Of a stretch of DNA of 64,000 nucleotides, positions 17,572 through 26,289 are shown piece after piece (position 1 is the first letter of the stretch; each line of letters opens with the position of its first letter). Origin of the DNA: DASQPR01 sp963797605 (GTDB taxonomy: Bacteria > Actinomycetota > Actinomycetes > Mycobacteriales > Micromonosporaceae); contig CAWCPX010000005.1 in assembly GCA_963797605.1 (NCBI GenBank), positions 310,001-374,000 of the forward strand, given 5' to 3'. Both the position numbers and the translations under genes were made by a program. The notes under the pieces were generated by a model. That model was not told where the DNA came from. It saw only the letters and a program-made list of their open reading frames with translations, and ran no database searches.

Positions 17572-18281
17572 CCCGAGCGCGCTGCGCATCGTATGGCTCT
17601 ACCCGGACCTGCTGTCGACCTACGGCGACCGTGGGAACCTGCTGATCCTCGCCCGTCGCGCGGACATGCGCGGCCTGCCGGTGGAGACGATCGAGGTCCG
17701 CTCCGACGAGCCGGTGCCGTCCAAGGCCGACATCTACCTGATCGGCGGCGGCGAAGATGGTCCGCAGGCGCTCGCGGCCGAACGCCTCAATGCCGATCGG
17801 GGCCTGCACCGGGCGGTCGACGCCCGGGCCGTCGTCTTTTCCGTCTGCGCCGGCTACCAGCTGCTCGGCACGTCGTTCTTCGCGAAGGGCCAGAAGCACG
17901 CCGGTCTCGGGCTGCTCGACGTCTCCTCCGACCGCGGGCCCGTCGCGCGCCGTCGGTGAGCTGGTCGGCGACATCGACCCGCAGCTGGGCCTGCCGACGC
18001 TGACCGGCTTCGAGAACCACGGTGGCCGCACCCACGTCGGCCCGGGCGCGAAGCCGCTCGCGACCGTACGCGCCGGCATCGGCAACGACGGGGCCACCGA
18101 AGGTGCCTGGAGCGGCAGCATCCTCGGCACCTACTCGCACGGCCCCGCCCTCGCGCGCAACCCGGCCCTCGCCGATCTGCTGCTCGCGTGGGCGACCGGC
18201 GAAGAGGCTCTCGAACAACTCGACGACACCTGGCCGACCCGCTTGCGCGGCGAACGGTTGGCCGCGGTCAAGGTGGCGTGA
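17561..18281 (+). CDS. gatD: Lipid II isoglutaminyl synthase glutamine amidotransferase subunit GatD, one frame break
   Basis: The product is the class I glutamine amidotransferase partner of MurT: VWLYPDLLSTYGDRGN at the N-terminus, the nucleophile Cys96 in FSVCAGYQ, and the active-site histidine in GTYSHGP. The frame shifts by +1 near 17940 (GTCGCGCGCCGTC); removing one base gives VAAVGELVGD and restores a protein of about 239 residues. It supplies ammonia to MurT for lipid II amidation on the cytoplasmic face of the membrane. It overlaps the next gene by 4 bases (GTGA). Confidence 0.92.
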
Positions 18282-18949
18282 AGTTCCGCCTCGCGATTCT
18301 GGTAGCGCTTATCGCGGCGCTCGCACTGACGGCCGCACTGGTGCCGACGCACGAGATCACGGACGCGGTCGGTGCCCTGGGTCTCTGGGCACCGCCGGTC
18401 GGCGTGGCGCTCGGGGCCCTGCTGTTGCTCGCGCTGATTCCGCGTACCGCCATCTCGATCGCCTGCGGGGTTCTGTTCGGGGCGCTCGGCGGTGGCATCG
18501 TCGGCGTACTCGCCGCGATGGTGGCCGCGGCGGCGACGTTCGAAGTCGGGCGGTGGGTCGGCCGGGAGGCGGTGGTCGCCCGGGCCGGCACCCGGTGGGG
18601 CCGTCTTGACGCGTGGCTCACCCGGCGGGGGCTGCTCGCCGTCACGGTGGTGCGGATGATGCCGCTCGCGCCGTACGGTCTGGTCGGTTACGCGTACGGC
18701 ACCACGGCGGTACGGCGGCGCGACTACCTGCTCGGAACCCTGATCGGCGGCACTCCGTCGGCGTTCACGTACGCGGCCGTCGGGGCGGCGGTGGTGCGGC
18801 CGGGCGCGATCCGGTGGATCACCTTCATTCCGGCGGCCATCGGACTTCTCGTGACGATCGCCGCTGCCATCTACTGGCGGCGTAGCGGGCGTGAGGTCGG
18901 TGCCGGATCAAGGGAACCAGGACCGGACGAGCCGCGTCGGAACGGGTGA
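18278..18949 (+). CDS. TVP38/TMEM64 family membrane protein
   Basis: A 223-residue membrane protein of the SNARE-associated/DedA-like (VTT domain) family with about six hydrophobic segments. The conserved core LIPRTAISIACGVLFG and VVRMMPLAPYGLVGYAYG is visible. Family members are linked to lipid or carrier scrambling and export, but the substrate is unknown. The GTG start overlaps the gatD stop, so it is probably cotranscribed with murT-gatD; an envelope-related job would fit. The polar C-terminal tail is not part of the domain. Confidence 0.88.
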   Translation: MKFRLAILVALIAALALTAALVPTHEITDAVGALGLWAPPVGVALGALLLLALIPRTAISIACGVLFGALGGGIVGVLAAMVAAAATFEVGRWVGREAVVARAGTRWGRLDAWLTRRGLLAVTVVRMMPLAPYGLVGYAYGTTAVRRRDYLLGTLIGGTPSAFTYAAVGAAVVRPGAIRWITFIPAAIGLLVTIAAAIYWRRSGREVGAGSREPGPDEPRRNG

Positions 18950-18974
18950 GGAACCGCCGTCCACGGGAGCCCGC

Positions 18975-20304
18975 ATGACTGAACACCGATCCGCGTCACC
19001 CGCCCTCGACGCCGCAGTGTCCCGCCGATCACTGTTCCTCGGTGTCGGCGGCGCCTTACTCGCGGCCCAACTGGCCGGGTGCGGCAGCTCCGACACCGAC
19101 GTCAGCGCGGATGTGCCGCCACTGTTGACCGCGAACGTGGCCCGGGTGGTGCCGCCGGCCGACGCTCCAATCGACACCGTCACGGCCGGCATGACCGCGC
19201 TGGCCCACGAACTCTCCCGACTGGCGGCACCGGCGACCGGCAACTGGATCGCGTCGCCGCTGAGCATCGCGACCGCGTTCGCGATGGCCCGGGTCGGCGC
19301 CCGTGGCACCACCGCGAACCAGCTCGATCGGGTCTTCGGCTTCCCCGCCTCCGGGCGCGACGCCGCCTTCAACGCGATCGGGCGGGCGCTGCGCACCTCC
19401 GACGCACCATGCCGGCACCGAAAACGAAGCGACCGGGAGGCCGGCCACGGCGCCCGTGGTGAGTCTCGGCAACGCGCTCTTCGTCCAGAAGGGGCAACCG
19501 ATCGGCGCCGACTTCTTGGACACGCTCGCGGCCCAGTACGGTGCCGGCGCTCGGCCGATCGACTTCGCATCGTCGCAGGCAGCGGCGAAAATCAACGCGT
19601 GGGTACGCCATCAGACGGGCGGCCGGATCCCGAAGCTGTTCGACGATCTCGATCCGTCGACGAAGCTCGTGCTGGCCAACGCCGTCTACCTGCGAGCCGA
19701 GTGGGCGCAGCCGTTCGACGTCGACGACTCGCAGCCGAGCGCGTTCACCCGAGCCGACGGCGGTTCGGCCACCGTGACGATGATGCGCACCGACGGCCCC
19801 TTCCGGTACGCGACGGGTCCGGGTTGGTCGGCCGTGGAACTTCCGTACACGAAAAGTGATCTGGCGATGTTGATCGTGCTTCCGACGCCGGGCGGCGCGC
19901 CCACCGACCTGCTGTCGCCGCACGTGGTCGCCGCCGTTGAAGCCGCACTGGCGCCGGTGCACCCCTCGATGGACGTGTACCTACCCCGCTGGGACTTCGC
20001 GACCGATCTCGACCTGGCGGCACAGTTGCCGAGACTCGGGCTGACCGCCCCGTTCGGCAACGCGGACTTCAGCGGCATCGCGCCGGGTCTGTCGATCGGT
20101 CAGGCCGTGCATCGTGCCAACATCACGGTCGGCGAGCACGGCACCGAGGCGGCCGCGGCGACCGGAATCGCAGTGGCGACGAGCGGGAGGGTGCCGCTGA
20201 ACGTCGTGTTCCGTGCCGATCGGCCGTTCGCGTTCACGATCGTGGGCGGGCCTCGGCGGGTGCCTCTCTTCATGGGCACCGTCGGTCAGCCGACCGCGGC
20301 GTGA
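18975..20304 (+). CDS. Serpin (serine protease inhibitor) lipoprotein, one frame break
   Basis: From ATG 18975, after a GGGAG site, the N-terminus shows a twin-arginine lipoprotein signal (SRRSLFLG, then LAGC). A serpin fold follows: NWIASPLSIATAFAM, LGNALFVQ, and LVLANAVYLRAEWAQPF. The frame moves by +1 near 19408; removing one C in GCACCATGCC joins the halves into about 443 residues. The reactive-loop hinge GTEAAAATG matches inhibitory serpins, with the scissile bond probably in the following IAVATSGRV. It should inhibit a protease outside the membrane. Serpins are uncommon in bacteria. Confidence 0.9.
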
Positions 20305-20333
20305 TATCCGCCTGACCGGCTGCCCCCGGCCGC

Positions 20334-20510
20334 CCCAGCCGACCCTGCCGCCCCTGCCGACCGTGCCGACCCAGCCGACCCTGCGGCCCCAGCCGACCCT
20401 GCCGACCCTGCGGCCCCAGCCGACCCTGCCGACCGTGCCGGCCCTGCGGCCCCAGCCGACCCAGCCGACCCAGCCGACCGTGCCGACCCTGCGGCCCGCA
20501 GACCGGGACC
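20334..20510. repeat. Nine-base tandem repeat CCGACCCWG
   Basis: Immediately after the serpin gene, units of CCGACCCTG, CCGACCGTG, CCGACCCAG and CGGCCC-containing variants repeat for about 175 bases. One forward frame would read a Pro-Thr-Leu-rich chain and the reverse frame a Gly/Ala/Ser chain. Neither has a plausible start or conserved domain, so I treat it as non-coding repeat DNA. It fills the first part of the gene-free stretch 20305-21016. Confidence 0.75.
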
Positions 20511-20619
20511 GGGACCGGAGCCCCGCGGCCTGGCGTGGGACGGCGCAGGCCGGACTGGCGGGGCGCGGCGGGGCGGTAACTGAATGTCAGCGCGGGCGAT
20601 ACCGGTGTGCCTTCTTGTC

Positions 20620-20863
20620 GGGGGCTTGTTATTGCTTACCGCCGAGCCACACGTTGCCTGACCTGCTGTTTCGACCGCATGACCGAAACCCGCCAGGTGG
20701 CGCGGTGACAGTATGTAGCATTCGACACTCTTCCCGCGCCGAGTCGGCGGACGCCACCGTTGTGACACTACGTCACCAGCCGTGGATGACCGCTAATCGC
20801 CAGTTTTCGAGAAGTGGCATTTCAACCGCGATGTACCCCGGAAGTAAGCAATAACAAGCCCCC
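20620..20863. mobile_element. Inverted-repeat element B (MITE-like, 244 bp)
   Basis: Perfect 20-base terminal inverted repeats GGGGGCTTGTTATTGCTTAC (20620-20639) and its complement (20844-20863) enclose 204 bases with no convincing ORF. The ends match element A at 15368-15500. The interiors differ, as expected for internally diverged, non-autonomous elements mobilised by a transposase elsewhere. No target-site duplication is evident. Confidence 0.65.
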
Positions 20864-20973
20864 ACCAGGTCATATCAGCTCGCCACGAATACTCACCGAA
20901 CGTCACGAACCAATGGCCCGCGCCGACGCTGATCTCCGGGGCGGTCGGCCGAGCGTGAAACGACGGCGAGCCG

Positions 20974-20992
20974 ACCTCCGCAAAACGGAGGC
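20974..20992 (-). terminator. Hairpin downstream of leuS
   Basis: CCTCCG-CAAAA-CGGAGG forms a six-base stem with a five-base loop 25-43 bases after the leuS stop codon. There is no long T run, so it may be an intrinsic-like or processing hairpin. The remaining bases between element B and leuS show nothing else. Confidence 0.5.
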
Positions 20993-21016
20993 CAGCTCGC
21001 TGAACCATCGAAAGCG

Positions 21017-23875
21017 CTAGACGACCACGCTCACCAGTCGGCCCGGCACCACGATCACCTTGCGTGGCACCCGGCCCTCCAGCACGGCTTCGATCTCGGC
21101 CAGCGCCGCCGCCCGCACGACGTCTTCGCCCGCGTCGGCCGCCACCTCGACCCGGCCTCGCACCTTGCCGTTGACCTGCACCGGCAGCGTGACGGCGGCG
21201 TCGACCAGCAGCTGCGGGTCGGCGACCGGGAACGGCGCGAACACCAGCGACTCCTCGTGGCCCAGGCGATGCCACAGTTCCTCGGCGATATGCGGCGCGA
21301 CCGGTGCCATCATCAGCACCAGCGGCTCGACGACGGCTCGCGGCGCGCCGGACGTGCCCGACACGGCCGTGATCCGGTTCGTCAGCTCGATCATCTTGGC
21401 GATGGCCGTGTTGAACCGCATCGAGGCCATGTCCACGCGGACCTGGTCGATGACGCGGTGCAGCAGCTTGTTGGTCTCGTCGTCGACCGGCTCGTCGGTG
21501 ACCTGCACGGCACCGGTCTGCTCGTTGACGACCGCGCGCCACGCACGCTGCAGGAACCGCTGCGCGCCGACGACCGCGCGGGTGTCCCAGGGGCGGCTCA
21601 CGTCCAGCGGGCCCATCGACATCTCGTAGACGCGGAAGGTGTCGGCACCGTAGCGCGCGCACATCTCGTCGGGCGTGACGACGTTCTTCAGCGACTTGCC
21701 CATCTTGCCGTAGTGACGGCTGACCGGCTGATCCTCGTAGAAGTACCTGCCGTCGCGCTCGACGACCTCCTCCGCCTGCACCCAACTGCCCCGGGCGTCC
21801 TGATAGGAGTACGCCTGGATGTAGCCCTGGTTGAACAGCCGGCGGAACGGCTCGACCGACGACACGTGACCCAGGTCGAACAGCACCTTGTGCCAGAAGC
21901 GCGCGTACAGCAGGTGTAGAACGGCATGCTCGACGCCACCGACGTACAGGTCGACGCCACCGACGTCACCGGGGTGCTTCGGACCCATCCAGTAGCGCTC
22001 GATCTCGGGATCGACGAACGCCTTGTCGTTGGTCGGGTCCAGGTAACGCATCTCGTACCAGCAGGAACCGGCCCACTGCGGCATCACGTTGGTCTCGCGG
22101 GTGTAGCGCTGCGGCCCGTCGCCCAGGTCCAGCGTGACGTCGATCCACTCGGTCGCCCGGCTCAGCGGCGCCTCCGGCTCGGAGTTGGCGTCGTTGATGT
22201 CGTGCACCTTCGGCGCGAAGTCCGCCAGCTCGGGCAGCTCGATCGGCAGCATCGACTCGGGCAGCGCGACCGGCATGCCGGTGGAGTCGTAGACGATCGG
22301 GAACGGCTCGCCCCAGTAACGCTGGCGGCTGAACAGCCAGTCACGCAGCCGGTAGGTGACCGCCCCGGCGCCCCGGCCGGTGCGCTCCAGCCACTCGATC
22401 ATCTTCGCCTTGGCGTCCGCGATGCCCAGGCCGTTCAGATCGATGCCCTCGGCCGCGTTGGCACTGTTGATCGCCGCGCCCTCACCGGTGTAGGCCTTGC
22501 CGGCAAAACCTTCGGACGGCTGCACGGTACGAATGATCGGCAGGTGGAAGACCTCGGCGAACTCGTAGTCGCGTTCGTCCTGCCCGGGCACGGCCATGAT
22601 CGCGCCGGTGCCGTAGCCCGCCAGCACGTAGTCGGCGATGAACACCGGAATCCGCCCGCCCGTGACCGGATTCTCCGCGAACGCGCCGATGAAGACGCCG
22701 GTCTTCTCCTTCGCGTCGGCGGCCCGCTCGACATCGGTCTTCGCGGCGGCGAACGCGCGGTAGGCGGAAATCGCCTCGGCCGGCGTCGCGTGCCCGCCGG
22801 TCCACGCCGGGTCGGTGCCCTCCGGCCACGTCGCCGGCATCATCGTGTCGACGGCGGCGTGCTCCGGTGCCAGCACCATGTAGGTCGCACCGAACAGCGT
22901 GTCGGGCCGGGTGGTGAAGACCCGGATCGTCGTGTCGCCCTCGGGAGCCGCGAAATCGATGTGCGCGCCGACCGACCGGCCGATCCAGTTGCGCTGCATC
23001 AGCTTGATGGCCTCGGGCCAGTCCAGCAGGTCCAGATCGGACAGCAGCCGGTCACCGTACGCGGTGATCCGCATCAGCCACTGCTTCATGGTGCGCTTGA
23101 ACACCGGGAAGTTGCCGCGATCCGAGCGCCCGTCGGCTGTCACCTCGGCGTCGGCCAGCACCGTGCCCAGCCCGGGACACCAGTTGACCGGGGCCTCGCT
23201 GACGTACGTCAGGCGGTGGTCGTCGATGATCGTGCGGCGCTCGACATCGGACAGTTCCGCCCACGCTCGACCGTCCGGCGTGGCCCGGGTGCCGGCTGCG
23301 AACTCCGAGATCAGCGCGTCGATCGGGCGCGCTTTGCCGGCGGCGTCGTCGTACCACGAGTTGAAGATCTGCAGGAAGATCCACTGGGTCCACCGGTAGA
23401 ACTCGACGTCGGTGGTAGCCACGGAACGGCGCGGGTCGTGACCCAGGCCCAGCCGGTGCAGCTGCTCCCGGAAGACCTCGATGTTGGCCTCGGTGGTCGT
23501 GCGCGGGTGGGTGCCGGTCTGCACCGCATATTGCTCGGCGGGCAGCCCGAACGCGTCGAAGCCCATCGTGTGCAGCACGTTGTAGCCGGCCATGCGGTTG
23601 AAGCGGGCGAAGCAGTCGGTGCCGATGTAGCCCAGCGGGTGCCCGACATGCAGGCCGGCGCCGGACGGGTAGGGGAACATGTCCAGCACGAACAGCTTCT
23701 GCGCGTCGTCGCGGGCGGGCGAGCGCGGGTGATCGGCGTCGGCCAGCGGGCCGGACGGGTTCGGCGTGTTGTAGGTGCCGTGTTCGTCCCAGTAGGCCTG
23801 CCAGCGGATCTCGATCTCGCCCGCCATCTCGGCGGTATAGCGATGCGCCGGAACCTCGGCGTCGACCTCGCTCAT
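21017..23875 (-). CDS. leuS: Leucyl-tRNA synthetase
   Basis: An intact 952-residue bacterial LeuRS. The class I motifs are PYPSGAGLHVGHPLGY (HIGH) and GKMGKSLKN (KMSKS), with the large CP1 editing domain between them. It charges leucine onto tRNA-Leu. The ATG at 23873-23875 is chosen because AAGGTGAG lies just upstream; an in-frame GTG at 23890 would add five residues. The upstream region has a leucine-containing leader peptide and a terminator, pointing to attenuation control. The gene is longer than its frame-broken neighbours yet fully open. Confidence 0.98.
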   Translation of the reverse strand: MSEVDAEVPAHRYTAEMAGEIEIRWQAYWDEHGTYNTPNPSGPLADADHPRSPARDDAQKLFVLDMFPYPSGAGLHVGHPLGYIGTDCFARFNRMAGYNVLHTMGFDAFGLPAEQYAVQTGTHPRTTTEANIEVFREQLHRLGLGHDPRRSVATTDVEFYRWTQWIFLQIFNSWYDDAAGKARPIDALISEFAAGTRATPDGRAWAELSDVERRTIIDDHRLTYVSEAPVNWCPGLGTVLADAEVTADGRSDRGNFPVFKRTMKQWLMRITAYGDRLLSDLDLLDWPEAIKLMQRNWIGRSVGAHIDFAAPEGDTTIRVFTTRPDTLFGATYMVLAPEHAAVDTMMPATWPEGTDPAWTGGHATPAEAISAYRAFAAAKTDVERAADAKEKTGVFIGAFAENPVTGGRIPVFIADYVLAGYGTGAIMAVPGQDERDYEFAEVFHLPIIRTVQPSEGFAGKAYTGEGAAINSANAAEGIDLNGLGIADAKAKMIEWLERTGRGAGAVTYRLRDWLFSRQRYWGEPFPIVYDSTGMPVALPESMLPIELPELADFAPKVHDINDANSEPEAPLSRATEWIDVTLDLGDGPQRYTRETNVMPQWAGSCWYEMRYLDPTNDKAFVDPEIERYWMGPKHPGDVGGVDLYVGGVEHAVLHLLYARFWHKVLFDLGHVSSVEPFRRLFNQGYIQAYSYQDARGSWVQAEEVVERDGRYFYEDQPVSRHYGKMGKSLKNVVTPDEMCARYGADTFRVYEMSMGPLDVSRPWDTRAVVGAQRFLQRAWRAVVNEQTGAVQVTDEPVDDETNKLLHRVIDQVRVDMASMRFNTAIAKMIELTNRITAVSGTSGAPRAVVEPLVLMMAPVAPHIAEELWHRLGHEESLVFAPFPVADPQLLVDAAVTLPVQVNGKVRGRVEVAADAGEDVVRAAALAEIEAVLEGRVPRKVIVVPGRLVSVVV

Positions 23876-23960
23876 TTTGCTCACCTTCACATCAAAGATT
23901 CTCAGTCACAGTCTGGTCAGGGTGTCGCGGCAGATTGCGCACGGGGGTGTTCGAGGGCAT

Positions 23961-23986
23961 AAAAAAGCCCCTCGCGCAGGAGGGGT
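23961..23986 (-). terminator. Intrinsic terminator in the leuS leader (attenuator)
   Basis: On the reverse strand CCCCTC-CTGCGC-GAGGGG is followed by six T residues (the A run at 23961-23966). It lies between the leader peptide and the leuS start, so it would stop transcription before leuS. A second complementary pair, CCGTGCTG/CAGCACGG (24016-24023 with 23989-23996), overlaps the leader stop codon and sits just upstream of the terminator stem. Confidence 0.85.
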
Positions 23987-24014
23987 CGCCGTGCTGTCGC
24001 GCTCTAGAGGCGCA

Positions 24015-24053
24015 TCAGCACGGCCAGCTAAGGAGCTCGGACCGCCGAGTCAT
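24015..24053 (-). CDS. leuS leader peptide MTRRSELLSWPC
   Basis: A 12-codon frame starts at the ATG at 24051-24053 and contains adjacent leucine codons (CTC CTT) in its middle. Its stop codon lies inside the first stem of the leader structure. A -10-like TATGAT ends six bases before the ATG, so the message may be leaderless and start at this ATG. The layout is that of classical amino-acid attenuation: ribosome stalling at the leucine codons would alter folding and relieve the downstream terminator. Confidence 0.7.
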   Translation of the reverse strand: MTRRSELLSWPC

Positions 24054-24059
24054 GCCACT

Positions 24060-24065
24060 ATCATA
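24060..24065 (-). promoter_or_regulatory. -10 element TATGAT of the leuS leader promoter
   Basis: TATGAT on the reverse strand sits so that transcription would begin at or next to the leader-peptide ATG (24053). No good -35 is seen at 17-18 bases. This is a prediction from sequence and spacing. Confidence 0.6.
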
Positions 24066-24094
24066 ACCCGCCGCGTCGTGCGGGGTGGTATCAC

Positions 24095-24165
24095 GATCGC
24101 GAATCTTGGACACCCAGGGTTCTTTCGATGCGCGCGGACGACCCTGAGCGTCAAGATTCGCGATC
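24095..24165. repeat. Long palindrome between leuS leader and a membrane protein gene
   Basis: Perfect 14-base arms GATCGCGAATCTTG (24095-24108) and CAAGATTCGCGATC (24152-24165) enclose 43 bases that hold a nested inverted repeat (CAGGGT and ACCCTG). The arms resemble those of the palindrome before murT and the one at 6160. It lies between divergent promoters and could be a dispersed palindromic element. Confidence 0.65.
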
Positions 24166-24186
24166 TTGCGAGAAAGAAGGCTCGGC

Positions 24187-24942
24187 GTGAAGGGAACTGT
24201 CATCGCTATGCAGCCCGCGTCGGAATGGCGGCGGCACGGGCTCCGCAGCAGCCTGATCTTCCGCGGGGCGATCGCGGTGGTCTCGGGGGTCGGCGTGTGG
24301 CTGGATCAGAACGGGCTGTTCGGGCAGCTCTCGAGTTTGGTGTTTCTGTTCAACTTCGCCACGCTGACCCGCTCGCTGTGGCTGCGCCGTGGGCCGCGCC
24401 GGATCACCCTCACCGGTGCCGATCTGCGCATCCGCGACGTCACGCACCGGGTCAGTGCCGACCGTGGGGGTCCCATCGTCGTGCCGAGATCCGCGATCAC
24501 GAGCATCGAGGCCATCGACGACGCGGTTCCGGCCGACTCAGCCGCCTCCCCGGCCGCTGATGGTCCGCCGGTCGAGCCGCCGAAACCGTGGTTCATCGAC
24601 GTCTCCCGCGGAACACGCCAGGAGACGCTCGGGCGCGAACGCGACGCGACGCCCCGGGACTTCGAACGGATGCGCGCCGAAGCCCAAGCCGACGCGGAAC
24701 GACTGCGACCGGCACCGAACGTGCGGATCTCGGTGCGAGACGGACACGACGTCTACGTGAGAACGTGGATCGGCACCCGGATCAAGGTGTGGTGGACCCT
24801 GAGCCCGAAGCGGGAACCGATTCCGCCAACAGAGATTCTCGTCGATGTTCGTGACACCGAGGCCGCGGTGGCGTTGACGCGGAGATGGCTCGCCGACACC
24901 CCCATCGTCGCCACGGAAGTTCGCGGCGCCCGTACCCATTAA
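24187..24942 (+). CDS. Hypothetical membrane-anchored protein
   Basis: The family is not recognised. The 251-residue product has one or two N-terminal hydrophobic segments (about residues 25-60) and a cytoplasmic or external region. A beta-rich part resembling a PH-like fold (RRITLTGADLRIRD) comes first, then a charged segment around residues 155-185 and a C-terminal WWTLSPKREP part. The GTG start at 24187 has GAAGG six bases upstream. It is divergent from leuS and upstream of moxR, with no operon link visible. Confidence 0.65.
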   Translation: MKGTVIAMQPASEWRRHGLRSSLIFRGAIAVVSGVGVWLDQNGLFGQLSSLVFLFNFATLTRSLWLRRGPRRITLTGADLRIRDVTHRVSADRGGPIVVPRSAITSIEAIDDAVPADSAASPAADGPPVEPPKPWFIDVSRGTRQETLGRERDATPRDFERMRAEAQADAERLRPAPNVRISVRDGHDVYVRTWIGTRIKVWWTLSPKREPIPPTEILVDVRDTEAAVALTRRWLADTPIVATEVRGARTH

Positions 24943-25219
24943 ATTGGGTTGATTCTGGCTCTTGTTGTGTGCATTTGCAGACGAATACGCTGCGGAAACG
25001 GTTGCGTCGGCAATGTGATGGTGAAGATCCTGTAACCGGCCCCCCACCGAACGGTGGTATCACCCGTGGCCTACTGCCTCTCGGCTCACCAGCCATTCGC
25101 GGATAACCTGAGAGAATGCACACAGTCGGCGGGGTGGCCGGGCAATGGCGGCCGAACCGAGACTATCGGCCGGCCCGTGACCTTCACTGGCAGCCATCGG
25201 CGTATCGAGGAGACAGCCA

Positions 25220-26287
25220 GTGACAGTTCAACGTTCTGCCGGCGAGCGCAGCCAGCCGTTGTCGTCGGAAGAGTTTGCCGAGGCCAGCGACGCGATTGTC
25301 GCCAATATCGAAAAGGTCATCGAGGGCAAGACGGCGACAATTCGCCTGGCGCTCGCGGTGATGCTGGCCGAGGGGCATCTGCTCATCGAAGACGTGCCCG
25401 GTGTCGGCAAGACGAAGTTGGCCAAGGCGCTCGCCCGGTCGATCGATTGCACGGTGCGCCGCATCCAGTTCACGCCGGACCTGCTGCCCTCCGACGTCAC
25501 CGGCGTCAGCGTCTACAACCAGGAGACACGCGACTTCGAGTTCAAGCCGGGTGCCATTTTCGCGAACATCGTGGTCGGCGACGAAATCAACCGGGCCTCG
25601 CCGAAGACGCAGTCCGCGCTGCTGGAATGCATGGAGGAGCGGCAGGTCACGGTCGACGGTCTGACCTATGAATTGCAGATGCCGTTCATGGTCATCGCGA
25701 CGCAGAACCCGATCGAGATGGAAGGCACCTATCCGCTTCCGGAGGCGCAGCGCGACCGTTTCACCGCCCGGATCGCGATGGGTTACCCCGACTCGACCGC
25801 GGAACTCGCGATGCTCGACGGGCACGGTGCCGAGGACCCGATTCTCGACCTGCGGCCGGTCGCCGACGCCGGAGTGGTGCGGCAGCTGATCCAGACCGTG
25901 CGCGACGTGCACGTGGCCGACGTCGTCAAGCAGTACGCGGTCAATCTCTGCAACGCCACTCGCGAATCCAACGACCTGCGGCTCGGCGCCTCTCCCCGAG
26001 CCACGCTGCAACTGCTGCGCACCGGCCGGGCCGTGGCCGCGCTCGAGGGCCGCGACTACGTCGTGCCCGACGACCTGCAGGCCCTGGCGGTGCCGACGCT
26101 CGCGCACCGCATCATCCCGACCGCCGAGGCCCAACTCGGGCGCCGCACGACCGACGCGATCGTCGCAGAGATCGTGCACCGGCTGCCCCTTCCGACCGAC
26201 CGCACGCCGGCCTCGCCCTACCAGACGCGCCAGGCCGTGCCCCCGCCCACGACCGGCGCCAGCCCGTACGACCAACGGAGGCGATAA
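25220..26287 (+). CDS. MoxR family AAA+ ATPase
   Basis: A 355-residue MoxR chaperone-like ATPase with Walker A DVPGVGKTKLAKA (around residue 60), Walker B VVGDEINRA (Asp121, Glu122), and the sensor segment IATQNPIEMEGTYPLPEAQ. A GAGGAGA site precedes the GTG start. MoxR proteins help assemble or activate partner complexes; here the partners are likely the DUF58 and transglutaminase-like proteins encoded next, 2 bases apart and then overlapping. The 277 bases upstream show only a small CCACCG-AA-CGGTGG hairpin near 25050 and no gene. Confidence 0.95.
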   Translation: MTVQRSAGERSQPLSSEEFAEASDAIVANIEKVIEGKTATIRLALAVMLAEGHLLIEDVPGVGKTKLAKALARSIDCTVRRIQFTPDLLPSDVTGVSVYNQETRDFEFKPGAIFANIVVGDEINRASPKTQSALLECMEERQVTVDGLTYELQMPFMVIATQNPIEMEGTYPLPEAQRDRFTARIAMGYPDSTAELAMLDGHGAEDPILDLRPVADAGVVRQLIQTVRDVHVADVVKQYAVNLCNATRESNDLRLGASPRATLQLLRTGRAVAALEGRDYVVPDDLQALAVPTLAHRIIPTAEAQLGRRTTDAIVAEIVHRLPLPTDRTPASPYQTRQAVPPPTTGASPYDQRRR

Positions 26288-26289
26288 CC

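Noticed and set aside
20286..20768. Reverse-strand Gly/Ala/Ser-rich ORF and forward Pro/Thr-rich ORF over the tandem repeat
   Set aside because: Both arise from the 9-bp repeat in GC-rich DNA, lack credible starts, and run across the inverted-repeat element.
15368..20863. Composite transposon carrying murT-gatD-serpin
   Set aside because: No transposase or target duplication is seen, and the enclosed genes are core actinobacterial genes. The shared ends are more simply two independent miniature elements.
20793..21785. Long reverse ORF through element B into leuS
   Set aside because: It is an out-of-frame shadow of the leuS 3' end; composition is Arg/Gly-rich and no domain is visible.
21926..23962. 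678-residue forward ORF opposite leuS
   Set aside because: It is the mirror of the LeuRS coding frame in GC-rich DNA, with no domain and no ribosome site.
23890..24060. T-box riboswitch controlling leuS
   Set aside because: No specifier loop/AGTA bulge or T-box sequence was found. A leader peptide with Leu codons and a simple terminator explains the region better.
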